A DNA stretch of 5,106 bases from an uncultured cyanobacterium (GCA_937121005.1 CAKZKB010000276.1:1-5106), one strand, 5' to 3'; numbered from the stretch's first letter, positions 1 through 5,106 are shown. Numbers and translations are program-made. Notes: a model not told the origin generated them from the sequence alone.

Positions 1-295
1 TGGGCAACCAGGAGATCGGTTGGGGTTTGCTAATATTAACGTGAGGAGAGGGAGGAGCAACGGAAAACCGACTCTTTGAAGCCCCTCTACCAGATCTCCC
101 TTCCGTCCGCCTTATTAAGGGGGAAACCAGAGGACGCTTCGCAGTTTGTTGAACGAGGGGTTTGGGGCGAGGGCGATTTCATTGCTATCGAACTGACGTT
201 ACTGTTAAGATACCCAAAAATCGCCCCGAAGCGATCGTCACCGTCAAAATTTATCCGCGTCCCTGCCAAAACACCGAAAAAAACAACATCGCGAC
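1..295. other. Non-coding left flank with no supported gene
   Basis: No reading frame here looks like a real protein. The plus-strand frame from 76 to 315 starts on TTG, is rich in Lys, Pro and Ser, and runs through a repeat-like stretch and into the terminator stem of the cytochrome gene. The antisense frame 87-329 also spans the terminator stem. At the very edge, a plus-strand frame open from base 3 ends at TGA 42-44 and could be the last 13 codons of a gene lying to the left, but 13 codons cannot support a call. An inverted repeat GGGCGATTT / AAATCGCCC (near 172-180 and 218-226) lies here, as does an A-rich stretch just before 295. Confidence 0.5.
79..180. repeat. Possible degenerate dispersed palindromic repeat
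   Basis: The left part contains GAAGCCCCTCTACC and the right part contains GAGGGGTTTGGGGCGAGGG, with a CTTATTAAGGGGG core between them. This is the general layout of the CCCCTCTCCC ... GGGAGAGGGGTTGGGG type of intergenic repeat found in many cyanobacterial genomes. The arms are well diverged from each other, so this would be a decayed copy. The family resemblance is recalled from memory and was not checked by search. Confidence 0.35.
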
Positions 296-297
296 AG

Positions 298-345
298 AAA
301 AAACGAATGCTGTAGCAATATCGAAACATCGCTACAGCATTCGTT
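298..345 (-). terminator. Strong intrinsic terminator of the di-heme cytochrome gene
   Basis: A perfect 15-bp inverted repeat (302-316 pairing with 331-345) encloses a 14-base loop. Read on the minus strand, the stem is followed directly by a run of six T (298-303 as A on the plus strand, overlapping the stem foot). The first stem base lies 21 bases beyond the stop codon of the cytochrome gene. Read on the plus strand, the same hairpin is followed by mixed sequence with no T run, so it should act in one direction, for the minus-strand gene. Confidence 0.9.
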
Positions 346-366
346 CGTTAAAGAATATGGAAATAG

Positions 367-2220
367 TTATCGCGTCGGAGCCGCGTTGGACACTTCCAGA
401 TTCTTCTGAATTGGCAACTGCATCGTCAGTAAGAACTCAACGATCGCATCTTGTTGGCTCTCATTCAAGTTCGAGAACGCCCGAACCGCATCGGCTGCTT
501 CGCTACCATCGGTAGGATCGCTAAGATTGGCGTGCATCAGGATCGCCTCTTTCAGCGATCGCGCCCGGCCGTCATGCAGCCACGGCCCCGTATCGCCAAC
601 GCCCCACAGCGGCCGGGTTAGGAATTGAGAAGCCGGAACGCTAATTCCCGCAACATCAGTTCCTTGGGCTGTAATATCGGACAGGCGTTTGCCCATATTA
701 TGGGTTTTGAGATCGCTGTAGATCGGGACATCGATGGAGCGATCGACGTTTTGCGGCAAGCGATCGTAAACGTAGGCCGGCAAGTCATCTCCGTAACTCG
801 GAGTTAAGTTAATGACATACCCCTGCTCGGTGCCATAACTCACTTCGCGGGTATTAGCAGAATCGCGCTGCGTCGCCATCAACGTTTGCACGAACTCTTC
901 ACCCACAGGAGGCGTTTGTTGCAAGAATTCTTCTACCGCAGAGGGTTGTTGTAAAAACTCTTGCCCTTCAGCAGAGGGAGCGATGTTTTCAAACAAACTT
1001 TCGATCTGCGCACCGGGGTTTGCCGCCTCGTACTGCTGGAGAACGAACAGTTTGTCCGTCAGCGTTTGAGGAGCCACCAGTGTCGAATAAACAGGCGTAC
1101 CGGGACAACTCCCCAACTGAGGCTGGTTGCCCGGATTGGCAATCAGCACTGTGGGTTCTGTAATTTTCAGGCTGGAGATGTGACATTCCGCGCAGTTGAC
1201 GCTATCAAAGAGTTGCTGTCCTTGTTGAGCTCGCGTGCGCTGTTTGGGATCGCTCGGCCACACTTGTTGCGGTGGGCGGGTCATGGCCACAAACGCCGTG
1301 AGTGCAGATAAATTCCCTTTGGTGACTTCATCTGTAAACCCATCGCGATCGCAGTCCCGAGATCCGAACTTTTCTTCGGCTTGCATACTGAAGTGAAAGT
1401 CTAGAGCATCTCGGACAAAATGACGAACGCTCGAAGCAATCCCTTTCCACTGAAAAGGTCGAACCACTAGATCGCTGGCGACCCCTAGGACTTCGCTCGT
1501 GTCGTCTACAAATCCTTCACCTGTATGCCAATCGCAAGCATTGGGGGCAGGGCACTCAGTTTTGAAAGTCCCAAAGTTCACGCCTTTGGCACTCAACCCG
1601 AAAGGTATCTCTAACCCTGGGTAAAATTCAGCTATTTGGTGAGCCGTTTGTTTTAGTCCCTGCAAAGTCTGAGTCATCTCAGTCGCTAGCTGCTGAGTAT
1701 AACCCGATCCAAAAAAGTGAGGGGGATTCCGAATCAAATCGGTGAGCGGATCGGGGAAATCAGCATCAATGTAAGCGTTGCTGGCAACTCCCGCCGATCC
1801 CCCGGAAGCAGCGGGTTTGCGAAGCATGGCCTGGCTTTGCGTACCGGGTTCGCGATAATTGCCGATGGAGTGGTGGCACTCAAAGCAGCTTTGGGCTCCC
1901 AAACCATTGAGCTTCAAGAAGGTAATATCAGCATGGGGGTAATAAACCTCGCGTTGAGCGGCACGCGGGCCGTTTGGCCCCTCTCCCATGGCATCTTCAG
2001 GCGTAAAAGGTAAGCTGAAAAACTGCTCGCCCGACTCGAGTACTTTTCTGAGCGTGTACCCGTTGTTCAACAATGTCGTTTGGTCGATGTTGACATCTGG
2101 TGTAAACACGCGGTTTTGAGCGAGAGCACTGCCTCCTACCGTTGAGAAAACGATAACAACCAGTACGAATGTAGCGATCTGCCGCAGCAAGATTGGCAGT
2201 CGCTTTCGGAATGGGTTCAT
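367..2220 (-). CDS. Exported di-heme c-type cytochrome, DHOR (COG3488/PF06537-like) family
   Basis: A 617-residue protein with a Sec-type signal peptide: basic FRKR at 4-7, a hydrophobic core at about 12-29 and a likely AlaLeuAla|Gln cleavage after residue 34. It has two covalent heme sites, CFECH (112-116) and CAECH (343-347). Family landmarks follow in order: GLGAQSC before the first heme, FQWKG and FVRDA (256-272), a calcium-loop-like DxDxDG (289-294), HNMG (507-510) with Met509 the presumed axial ligand, and RPLWGVG ... HDGRA ... EAI..H (536-563). These match the di-heme oxidoreductases related to MauG and cytochrome c peroxidases, sometimes annotated as thiol oxidoreductases. The substrate is unknown; the site of action would be the periplasm or thylakoid lumen. 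At about 160 residues, the gap from heme 2 to Met509 is long for the family as I recall it, and it carries short EFLQQ repeats (421-443). The ATG at 2220 is chosen over the upstream in-frame ATG at 2358 because it has a good Shine-Dalgarno and puts the signal peptide at the N-terminus. It is monocistronic, with its own terminator. Family is well supported; exact reaction is not. Confidence 0.9.
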   Translation of the reverse strand: MNPFRKRLPILLRQIATFVLVVIVFSTVGGSALAQNRVFTPDVNIDQTTLLNNGYTLRKVLESGEQFFSLPFTPEDAMGEGPNGPRAAQREVYYPHADITFLKLNGLGAQSCFECHHSIGNYREPGTQSQAMLRKPAASGGSAGVASNAYIDADFPDPLTDLIRNPPHFFGSGYTQQLATEMTQTLQGLKQTAHQIAEFYPGLEIPFGLSAKGVNFGTFKTECPAPNACDWHTGEGFVDDTSEVLGVASDLVVRPFQWKGIASSVRHFVRDALDFHFSMQAEEKFGSRDCDRDGFTDEVTKGNLSALTAFVAMTRPPQQVWPSDPKQRTRAQQGQQLFDSVNCAECHISSLKITEPTVLIANPGNQPQLGSCPGTPVYSTLVAPQTLTDKLFVLQQYEAANPGAQIESLFENIAPSAEGQEFLQQPSAVEEFLQQTPPVGEEFVQTLMATQRDSANTREVSYGTEQGYVINLTPSYGDDLPAYVYDRLPQNVDRSIDVPIYSDLKTHNMGKRLSDITAQGTDVAGISVPASQFLTRPLWGVGDTGPWLHDGRARSLKEAILMHANLSDPTDGSEAADAVRAFSNLNESQQDAIVEFLLTMQLPIQKNLEVSNAAPTR

Positions 2221-2226
2221 TGTGCG

Positions 2227-2232
2227 TTCTCC
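2227..2232 (-). promoter_or_regulatory. Shine-Dalgarno that fixes the cytochrome start
   Basis: GGAGAA on the minus strand lies 6 bases before the ATG at 2218-2220. It supports this start over the in-frame ATG at 2358, which would add 46 residues ahead of the signal peptide. The octamer GGAGAACG is also found in front of the small coiled-coil gene. Confidence 0.75.
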
Positions 2233-2350
2233 ATCAAAAGTTTCCAGTTGCGTTTTCGGGGTTAGGAACCTCGATCGGATGTATCGGACGCATTGAACGG
2301 CTGGGGCGGAACTCCAGACTCGCTCAGTTCGCCCGATCGCTGATATTGTT

Positions 2351-2385
2351 GGCCGCATCTACAGCGATCGGATGCTGTGCGGGCC
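2351..2385 (-). promoter_or_regulatory. Imperfect hairpin in the cytochrome leader
   Basis: GGCC, GCA and CAGC (2351-2365) can pair with GCTG, TGC and GGCC (2374-2385), with one bulged G and a 4-base internal loop. It would lie in the roughly 195-base untranslated leader if transcription starts at the TATAAT box at 2423-2428. It does not match a riboswitch class that I recognise, and its significance is uncertain because HIP1-like CGATCG cores create palindromes easily. Confidence 0.25.
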
Positions 2386-2422
2386 AAGATCTAGTGAGAA
2401 AAAGTGATAGTTAAGCGCCATC

Positions 2423-2428
2423 ATTATA
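2423..2428 (-). promoter_or_regulatory. Candidate -10 box for the cytochrome gene
   Basis: TATAAT on the minus strand, within TATATAATG, is the best promoter-like hexamer upstream of the cytochrome gene. No good -35 lies 16-18 bases upstream; a TTGACG is present only 9 bases away, which is too close. It may be an activator-dependent or weak promoter. It implies a leader of about 195 bases. Confidence 0.35.
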
Positions 2429-2432
2429 TACC

Positions 2433-2773
2433 GCGATCGTCAAATAAGTACGCAAAAAGACGCAACTCGCACGCTTAAGTTTTATTAATTAAGGTTGTAA
2501 CCCTCTCCATACAAGAGCTTCAGGTGTTTTCGCGCCCCAAAAGCGATCGAATTTTGGCTCAAAATCCAGGGGAAATTGGCCGGTTGTGGGGGCCAAGCGA
2601 CGATCGATCTTAAAACTGGAGTGAGAAATATGCTTGCCTGTAAACGGGGGTAGAAAATTGAGGAAATAGAGGGTAAGAATTAGCAATATTGGCCGCTAAC
2701 TCTACGCGCAGCATTTGTTTGGCAAACAATAAATGTGGAAATAAATATTTCACCTTTTCAAAATCAGAAGAAG
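2433..2773. other. Intergenic stretch without a supported gene
   Basis: This lies between the cytochrome promoter region and the 3' flank of the coiled-coil gene. Short frames here (minus 2489-2686 from a TTG start, and frames overlapping the coiled-coil gene) lack a ribosome binding site or recognisable domains. The stretch holds small inverted repeats: ATTTTG-gct-CAAAAT (2551-2565), TTGGCC / GGCCAA (2576-2581 and 2591-2596, 9-base loop) and TTGTTTG-g-CAAACAA (2715-2729). None is followed by a convincing T run on the minus strand. Confidence 0.5.
2715..2729. promoter_or_regulatory. Perfect operator-like palindrome
   Basis: TTGTTTG and CAAACAA flank a single central G, giving a 7-bp inverted repeat with one-base spacing. 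Such compact dyads are typical of binding sites for dimeric regulators, but it sits about 290 bases upstream of the nearest candidate -10 box (2423-2428) and just downstream of the coiled-coil gene. No matching regulator is in the window. It could equally be chance in AT-rich spacer DNA. Confidence 0.2.
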
Positions 2774-2807
2774 GGGGAGTGCCTAGAGGTTTTGTTCTGC
2801 CCTCCCC
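2774..2807 (-). terminator. Weak candidate terminator after the coiled-coil gene
   Basis: GGGGAG and CTCCCC (2774-2779 and 2802-2807) can form a 6-bp GC-rich stem, extended by two pairs past a mismatch, with a long loop. It lies about 12 bases beyond the stop codon. On the minus strand the stem is followed by CTTCTTCTGATTTTG, a poor T tract, so termination here would be inefficient or factor-assisted. Confidence 0.3.
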
Positions 2808-2818
2808 AGTTTCACTTT

Positions 2819-3262
2819 TTATGCTTTTGTATCGGGTTTGGTCAGTTCCTCCCACGCTGCATGGATGGCGCGATCGAGCCGATTTCCCACCTCTTCGACC
2901 TCTTTAACAAAGGAGTCCCACTGTTGGGTGGCTTGGCTTTCAATGTCGGCGATCGACTGTTCTAAGGCGTTTTTCTGCTCTTCAAAAAAGCTGCCTGTTT
3001 TGTCGAGGGTTTCTTGAGCTTTTCGCATCGACTGCACGTAGGTTTCGCGAGTGATTTTACCCGTTGCTTTTACTTCTCGTTGAGCCTGTTGTTTGATGGC
3101 TTCGATGAGTTCCATCATTTTTTCTTGGACTTCAGCCGATTCATCGGGCATTTTTTTCTCGACGAGGGCCTTGGTTTCGGGGCTAACTTCTACCATAGCA
3201 GTTTCTTTGGGTAACTCCGTTTCGGTGAGGGCAGATTCTTTAGGGATGTTGGTTTCGGACAT
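2819..3262 (-). CDS. Small acidic coiled-coil protein of unknown function
   Basis: A 147-residue soluble protein that I cannot name. It has no signal peptide, no membrane segment and no cysteine. Residues 1-40 are probably disordered and carry a loose repeat (IPKESAL, LPKETAM, MPDESA). Residues from about 41 to 137 are rich in Glu, Gln, Lys and Ala with almost no Pro or Gly, as expected for long amphipathic helices or a coiled coil. The distinctive C-terminal part includes DSFVKEVEEVGNRLDRAIHAAW (residues 116-137, given by name of its key residues W115, W137 and NRLDRAI). Phasin-like or apolipoprotein-like folds have similar composition, but this is only a resemblance. The ATG has a good Shine-Dalgarno (GGAGAA at 3267-3272), and a TATAAT box lies about 97 bases upstream. 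It follows crtD on the same strand after 163 bases, probably as a separate transcription unit. A real gene is likely because of its start signals and coherent protein composition. Confidence 0.8.
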   Translation of the reverse strand: MSETNIPKESALTETELPKETAMVEVSPETKALVEKKMPDESAEVQEKMMELIEAIKQQAQREVKATGKITRETYVQSMRKAQETLDKTGSFFEEQKNALEQSIADIESQATQQWDSFVKEVEEVGNRLDRAIHAAWEELTKPDTKA

Positions 3263-3266
3263 AACG

Positions 3267-3272
3267 TTCTCC
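3267..3272 (-). promoter_or_regulatory. Shine-Dalgarno of the coiled-coil gene
   Basis: GGAGAA on the minus strand lies 4 bases before the ATG at 3260-3262, with the GGAG core 6 bases away. The surrounding octamer GGAGAACG is identical to that before the cytochrome gene. Confidence 0.7.
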
Positions 3273-3319
3273 GAATCGAGTCAGGTTGGTGTAACTCAGG
3301 ATACAAATCAATCTTTCGT

Positions 3320-3342
3320 GGAAGCGTTTCGACCTCGCTTCC
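3320..3342 (-). promoter_or_regulatory. Hairpin in the leader of the coiled-coil gene
   Basis: A perfect 7-bp inverted repeat GGAAGCG / CGCTTCC (3320-3326 and 3336-3342) with a 9-base loop lies between the TATAAT box and the ribosome binding site. It may stabilise the 5' end of the mRNA. There is no T run after it on the minus strand, so it is not a terminator. Confidence 0.35.
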
Positions 3343-3358
3343 GAGCGAACTCGATATA

Positions 3359-3364
3359 ATTATA
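3359..3364 (-). promoter_or_regulatory. Candidate -10 box for the coiled-coil gene
   Basis: TATAAT on the minus strand, inside the perfect palindrome TATAATTATA (3355-3364). The expected -35 position reads AGGCTA, unlike TTGACA, so the promoter would rely on an extended context or an activator. The leader would be about 90 bases. CTATAATT is also found at the crtD promoter and overlaps the crtD stop codon (3425-3430), where another weak promoter is conceivable. Confidence 0.45.
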
Positions 3365-3375
3365 GCACGATCTCA

Positions 3376-3391
3376 GCCTAGTAGCCTAGTA
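3376..3391. repeat. 8-bp tandem duplication (GCCTAGTA x2)
   Basis: Two exact copies of GCCTAGTA (3376-3383, 3384-3391) followed by a third partial GTA. It lies in the crtD/coiled-coil spacer, where the -35 of the coiled-coil gene would be expected. Replication slippage is the simple explanation. Confidence 0.6.
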
Positions 3392-3412
3392 GTAGGGTGG
3401 GCAATGCCCTAC
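3392..3412. repeat. Cyanobacterial-type GTAGGGTGGGCAATGCCC palindrome
   Basis: GTAGGG and CCCTAC (3392-3397, 3407-3412) pair around a 9-base loop; an alternative inner palindrome is GGGCA-a-TGCCC. The sequence resembles the widespread intergenic palindrome GTAGGGTGGGCAATGCCCACC, with part of the right arm lost. It lies 13 bases beyond the crtD stop codon and could stabilise or help end the crtD mRNA, but on the minus strand no T run follows. Family assignment is from memory. Confidence 0.5.
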
Positions 3413-3425
3413 GAATATTTTTCAA

Positions 3426-4976
3426 TTATAGATCGTATTGCGCTACAATTTGCTTGACGACTGTTAGGGCCGAATAACTCACGCCGGCTGTTCCTTCTCC
3501 GGGATGGGTGGAGTCGCCAACCAGCCACAAATTCTCGATGGGGGTACGGTTGGCAAAACCAAAGGGGCCGAAGGTGGAAATGCGCTGACCTACGCCACCG
3601 ACAAAACCGCGATCGCGTCCGGAAAATCGAACGAAGGTGCGCGGCGTAGCAGCTTCAATATGGACGATCGTCTCGGCATTCAGGTTAAAAAACTGGCTCA
3701 ATTTGGCGATCGCGCTATCGGTATAGGATTGTTTGAGCGCGTCGTAGTCGGCACAATTAAACCACGATCGCGGGTCGGTAAACGAGGATGCAGTAATCGT
3801 TCTTTTACCATTGGAAGCACGGCCGTCTCCGGGTTTACTGACCGAAATAAATAGAGAATTATTCTCTGCGATCGGCCCGTTGGGGTCGTAGAAAAATTGC
3901 AAGTGCGGCGGACAGTTTTCGGGAATGGCAGCGTCTTTGACTCCTAAATAGAGGACAAATGCTGCTGAAGGGGAGGGCATTTTCTCAACGCGATCGCGAT
4001 ATCCTTGCATATCGAAAAATATGCTGCCTTCTCTCTGGGAAGAAACCAGTTTTACCAAGTCGTGGACGGTGACATTGGCGACAACAATATCGGCGGTTTC
4101 GCTAAAGGTTGTGTCGGTTTTGAGGTTGCGAACTCGCACGCCTGTCACCCGGTTTTTTTCGTTGTCAATCTGTTCGACAGCGTGGCGCATCAATAATTTA
4201 CCGCCGTCGCGTTCTAAGGCAGCAACCAGGCGATCGCTCAATACTTGCATACTGCCTTGTAAATGATACAATCCCTGGGGTGCTTGCGAGACTCCCAATG
4301 CTGTGGCAGCGTACAGCAGCGCTGTTTCTTCGGCTTCCACTTGCGAGTACAATTTTAACTGTAAATCTAAAAAAGTTCGCAGGCGATCGTCGTTTTCTAA
4401 CCCGAACCACCGCAGGGCATCTCCCACTGTTGAGAAGACAAACGGTAGCGTTAGTAAAGTGTCGGGACGCACGGCTTTTGTTAGTTGCCACAAATCCCAT
4501 AGATTGCGCGGGGGTAAAACCGGATCGCGCGATTGAAACCGCCAACTGATGCGAAACAAATGTCCCATCAACTGCCAAAAGGGCTCGCTACCGGGAAACT
4601 GTCGCTGTCGTTCTTGCTGCCATTTTTCGCGATCGCGCCAAACGTTAATGGGTTCGGTTTCTCCAGGAAGAAATACCGCACAAGCAGGATCGCAAAATGT
4701 CGCTGCGGGTAAGTCGATCTCGAGTTGCTTAAAAATGCGATGGTGAATGCCACCGGGTTCTAAACCCGCCACCTGTGTCGCCCCGACATCAAAGGTAAAA
4801 CCGCGCCGTTTGAAGGTAGAAGCGCAACCACCAGGGACGATCGCGCTGTCGAAAACCGTGACATTCGCGCCGCGACGCGCCAAGAGTGCGGCTGCTGTCA
4901 AACCGCCAATACCGCCCCCGACGACAACGATGCGAGGGGGAGAGGTTTGGTTAGGGCAATTGTCGTTTTTTGTCAA
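3426..4976 (-). CDS. crtD: Carotenoid C-3',4' desaturase CrtD
   Basis: A 516-residue FAD-dependent carotenoid desaturase. In cyanobacteria CrtD adds the 3',4' double bond to the 1'-hydroxylated end of the carotenoid during myxol/myxoxanthophyll synthesis, acting with the hydratase CruF at the membranes. The N-terminal Rossmann motif is VVVGGGIGGLTAAALLARR (17-35), with the ribose-binding acid Asp43 at the end of strand 2. PGGCASTF (48-55) and GFTFDVGATQ (59-68) follow, and the C-terminal FAD motif NLWLVGDSTHPGEG ... GVSYSA spans 482-502. The ends and length suit a complete protein. The related prolycopene isomerase CrtH and phytoene desaturases share the fold, but the FKRRGFTFDVGATQVAGLEPGG block is what I associate with CrtD. 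The start is TTG at 4974-4976: the frame is closed by TGA at 5004-5006, there is no ATG or GTG between, and no clear Shine-Dalgarno. A promoter-like sequence lies about 55 bases upstream. Five of the seven HIP1 sites are in this gene, as expected for a resident gene. Confidence 0.92.
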   Translation of the reverse strand: MTKNDNCPNQTSPPRIVVVGGGIGGLTAAALLARRGANVTVFDSAIVPGGCASTFKRRGFTFDVGATQVAGLEPGGIHHRIFKQLEIDLPAATFCDPACAVFLPGETEPINVWRDREKWQQERQRQFPGSEPFWQLMGHLFRISWRFQSRDPVLPPRNLWDLWQLTKAVRPDTLLTLPFVFSTVGDALRWFGLENDDRLRTFLDLQLKLYSQVEAEETALLYAATALGVSQAPQGLYHLQGSMQVLSDRLVAALERDGGKLLMRHAVEQIDNEKNRVTGVRVRNLKTDTTFSETADIVVANVTVHDLVKLVSSQREGSIFFDMQGYRDRVEKMPSPSAAFVLYLGVKDAAIPENCPPHLQFFYDPNGPIAENNSLFISVSKPGDGRASNGKRTITASSFTDPRSWFNCADYDALKQSYTDSAIAKLSQFFNLNAETIVHIEAATPRTFVRFSGRDRGFVGGVGQRISTFGPFGFANRTPIENLWLVGDSTHPGEGTAGVSYSALTVVKQIVAQYDL

Positions 4977-5029
4977 TGTTTGTAAAAAGTGTTTGCGAAC
5001 GATTCAGTCGGTGGAACCTTGATGGTACA

Positions 5030-5056
5030 ATTATAGTATAAACTAAAAACTGTCAG
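5030..5056 (-). promoter_or_regulatory. Probable crtD promoter
   Basis: On the minus strand CTGACA (5051-5056, one mismatch to TTGACA) is followed after 15 bases by TATAAT (5030-5035). The spacer is 1-3 bases shorter than ideal. Transcription would start near 5023, giving a leader of about 47 bases. Confidence 0.5.
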
Positions 5057-5075
5057 GATTCAGGTATGCTAGGCT

Positions 5076-5100
5076 AAACGGGTGTAGAAACCCGGTTTCT
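5076..5100. repeat. AGAAACCCGGTTTCT palindromic repeat at the right edge
   Basis: AGAAACC-c-GGTTTCT (5086-5100) is a perfect 7-bp dyad, a sequence type recurring in many filamentous cyanobacterial genomes (from memory). An alternative pairing, AAACGGGT (5076-5083) with ACCC(G)GTTT (5090-5098), overlaps it. It lies upstream of the crtD promoter; any link with a gene beyond the window cannot be seen. Confidence 0.5.
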
Positions 5101-5106
5101 CGCTTA

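Noticed and set aside
3..44. Possible tail of a plus-strand gene entering from the left
   Set aside because: Only 13 codons before TGA, with nothing recognisable; cannot be told from chance.
76..315. 79-codon plus-strand frame at the left edge
   Set aside because: It starts on TTG, covers a repeat-like region and ends inside the terminator stem; its composition is not protein-like.
2221..2358. 46-residue N-terminal extension of the cytochrome from an in-frame ATG at 2358
   Set aside because: It would bury a clear Sec signal peptide, and the internal ATG at 2220 has a well-spaced GGAGAA. The extension has no hydrophobic or conserved feature.
2193..2414. Plus-strand frame with a lipoprotein-like stretch (LLAASTAIGCC)
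   Set aside because: It overlaps the cytochrome start and leader on the other strand, the Cys motif is too far from the N-terminus, and no start signal is visible.
2489..2686. 65-codon minus-strand frame in the large spacer
   Set aside because: TTG start, no ribosome binding site, no recognisable domain. Its end (ALVWRGLQP) might derive from repeat DNA, but nothing supports translation.
2735..3359. Plus-strand frames opposite the coiled-coil gene
   Set aside because: Phe- and Ser-rich antisense shadows of a Glu/Lys-rich coding strand; the minus strand has the ribosome binding site and promoter.
4198..4578. 126-codon minus-strand frame inside crtD
   Set aside because: It is an out-of-frame shadow of crtD, rich in Arg and Ser, without its own start signals.
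1..5106. Defence system, mobile element or CRISPR array
   Set aside because: No transposase, integrase, nuclease or toxin-like protein, no spaced direct repeats and no tRNA-like fold were seen.

Overview
The window looks like chromosomal DNA from a cyanobacterium. At least seven perfect HIP1 octamers (GCGATCGC) start at 555, 1345, 3609, 3706, 3990, 4230 and 4629, and there are many CGATCG cores. Chance would give about 0.1 HIP1 copy in 5.1 kb. One gene encodes a CrtD-type carotenoid desaturase of the cyanobacterial myxoxanthophyll pathway. Several intergenic palindromes resemble those scattered through cyanobacterial genomes. Genus and species cannot be assigned.

Layout: all three supported genes lie on the minus strand, so transcription runs from high to low coordinates. 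crtD comes first (4976 to 3426), with a promoter-like sequence just upstream and palindromic repeat DNA at the window's right edge. A 163-base spacer follows, holding a repeat-derived hairpin, an 8-bp tandem duplication and a TATAAT box. Next is a small acidic coiled-coil protein of unknown function (3262 to 2819). A roughly 600-base non-coding stretch follows, then the third gene (2220 to 367), an exported di-heme c-type cytochrome of the DHOR (di-heme oxidoreductase, COG3488/PF06537-like) family. This gene ends in a textbook intrinsic terminator (298-345). The last 300 bases to the left edge hold no supported gene and look partly like a degenerate dispersed repeat.

The genes probably do not form one operon. 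Each has its own -10-like box, the spacers are long, and the three functions are not obviously linked: carotenoid desaturation in the membrane, a soluble helical protein, and a periplasmic or lumenal heme redox enzyme. I see no defence system, mobile element, CRISPR array or RNA gene. The most unusual points are the long repeat-bearing insertion between the second heme site and the presumed Met ligand of the cytochrome, the uncharacterised coiled-coil protein, and the apparent TTG start of crtD without a Shine-Dalgarno sequence.
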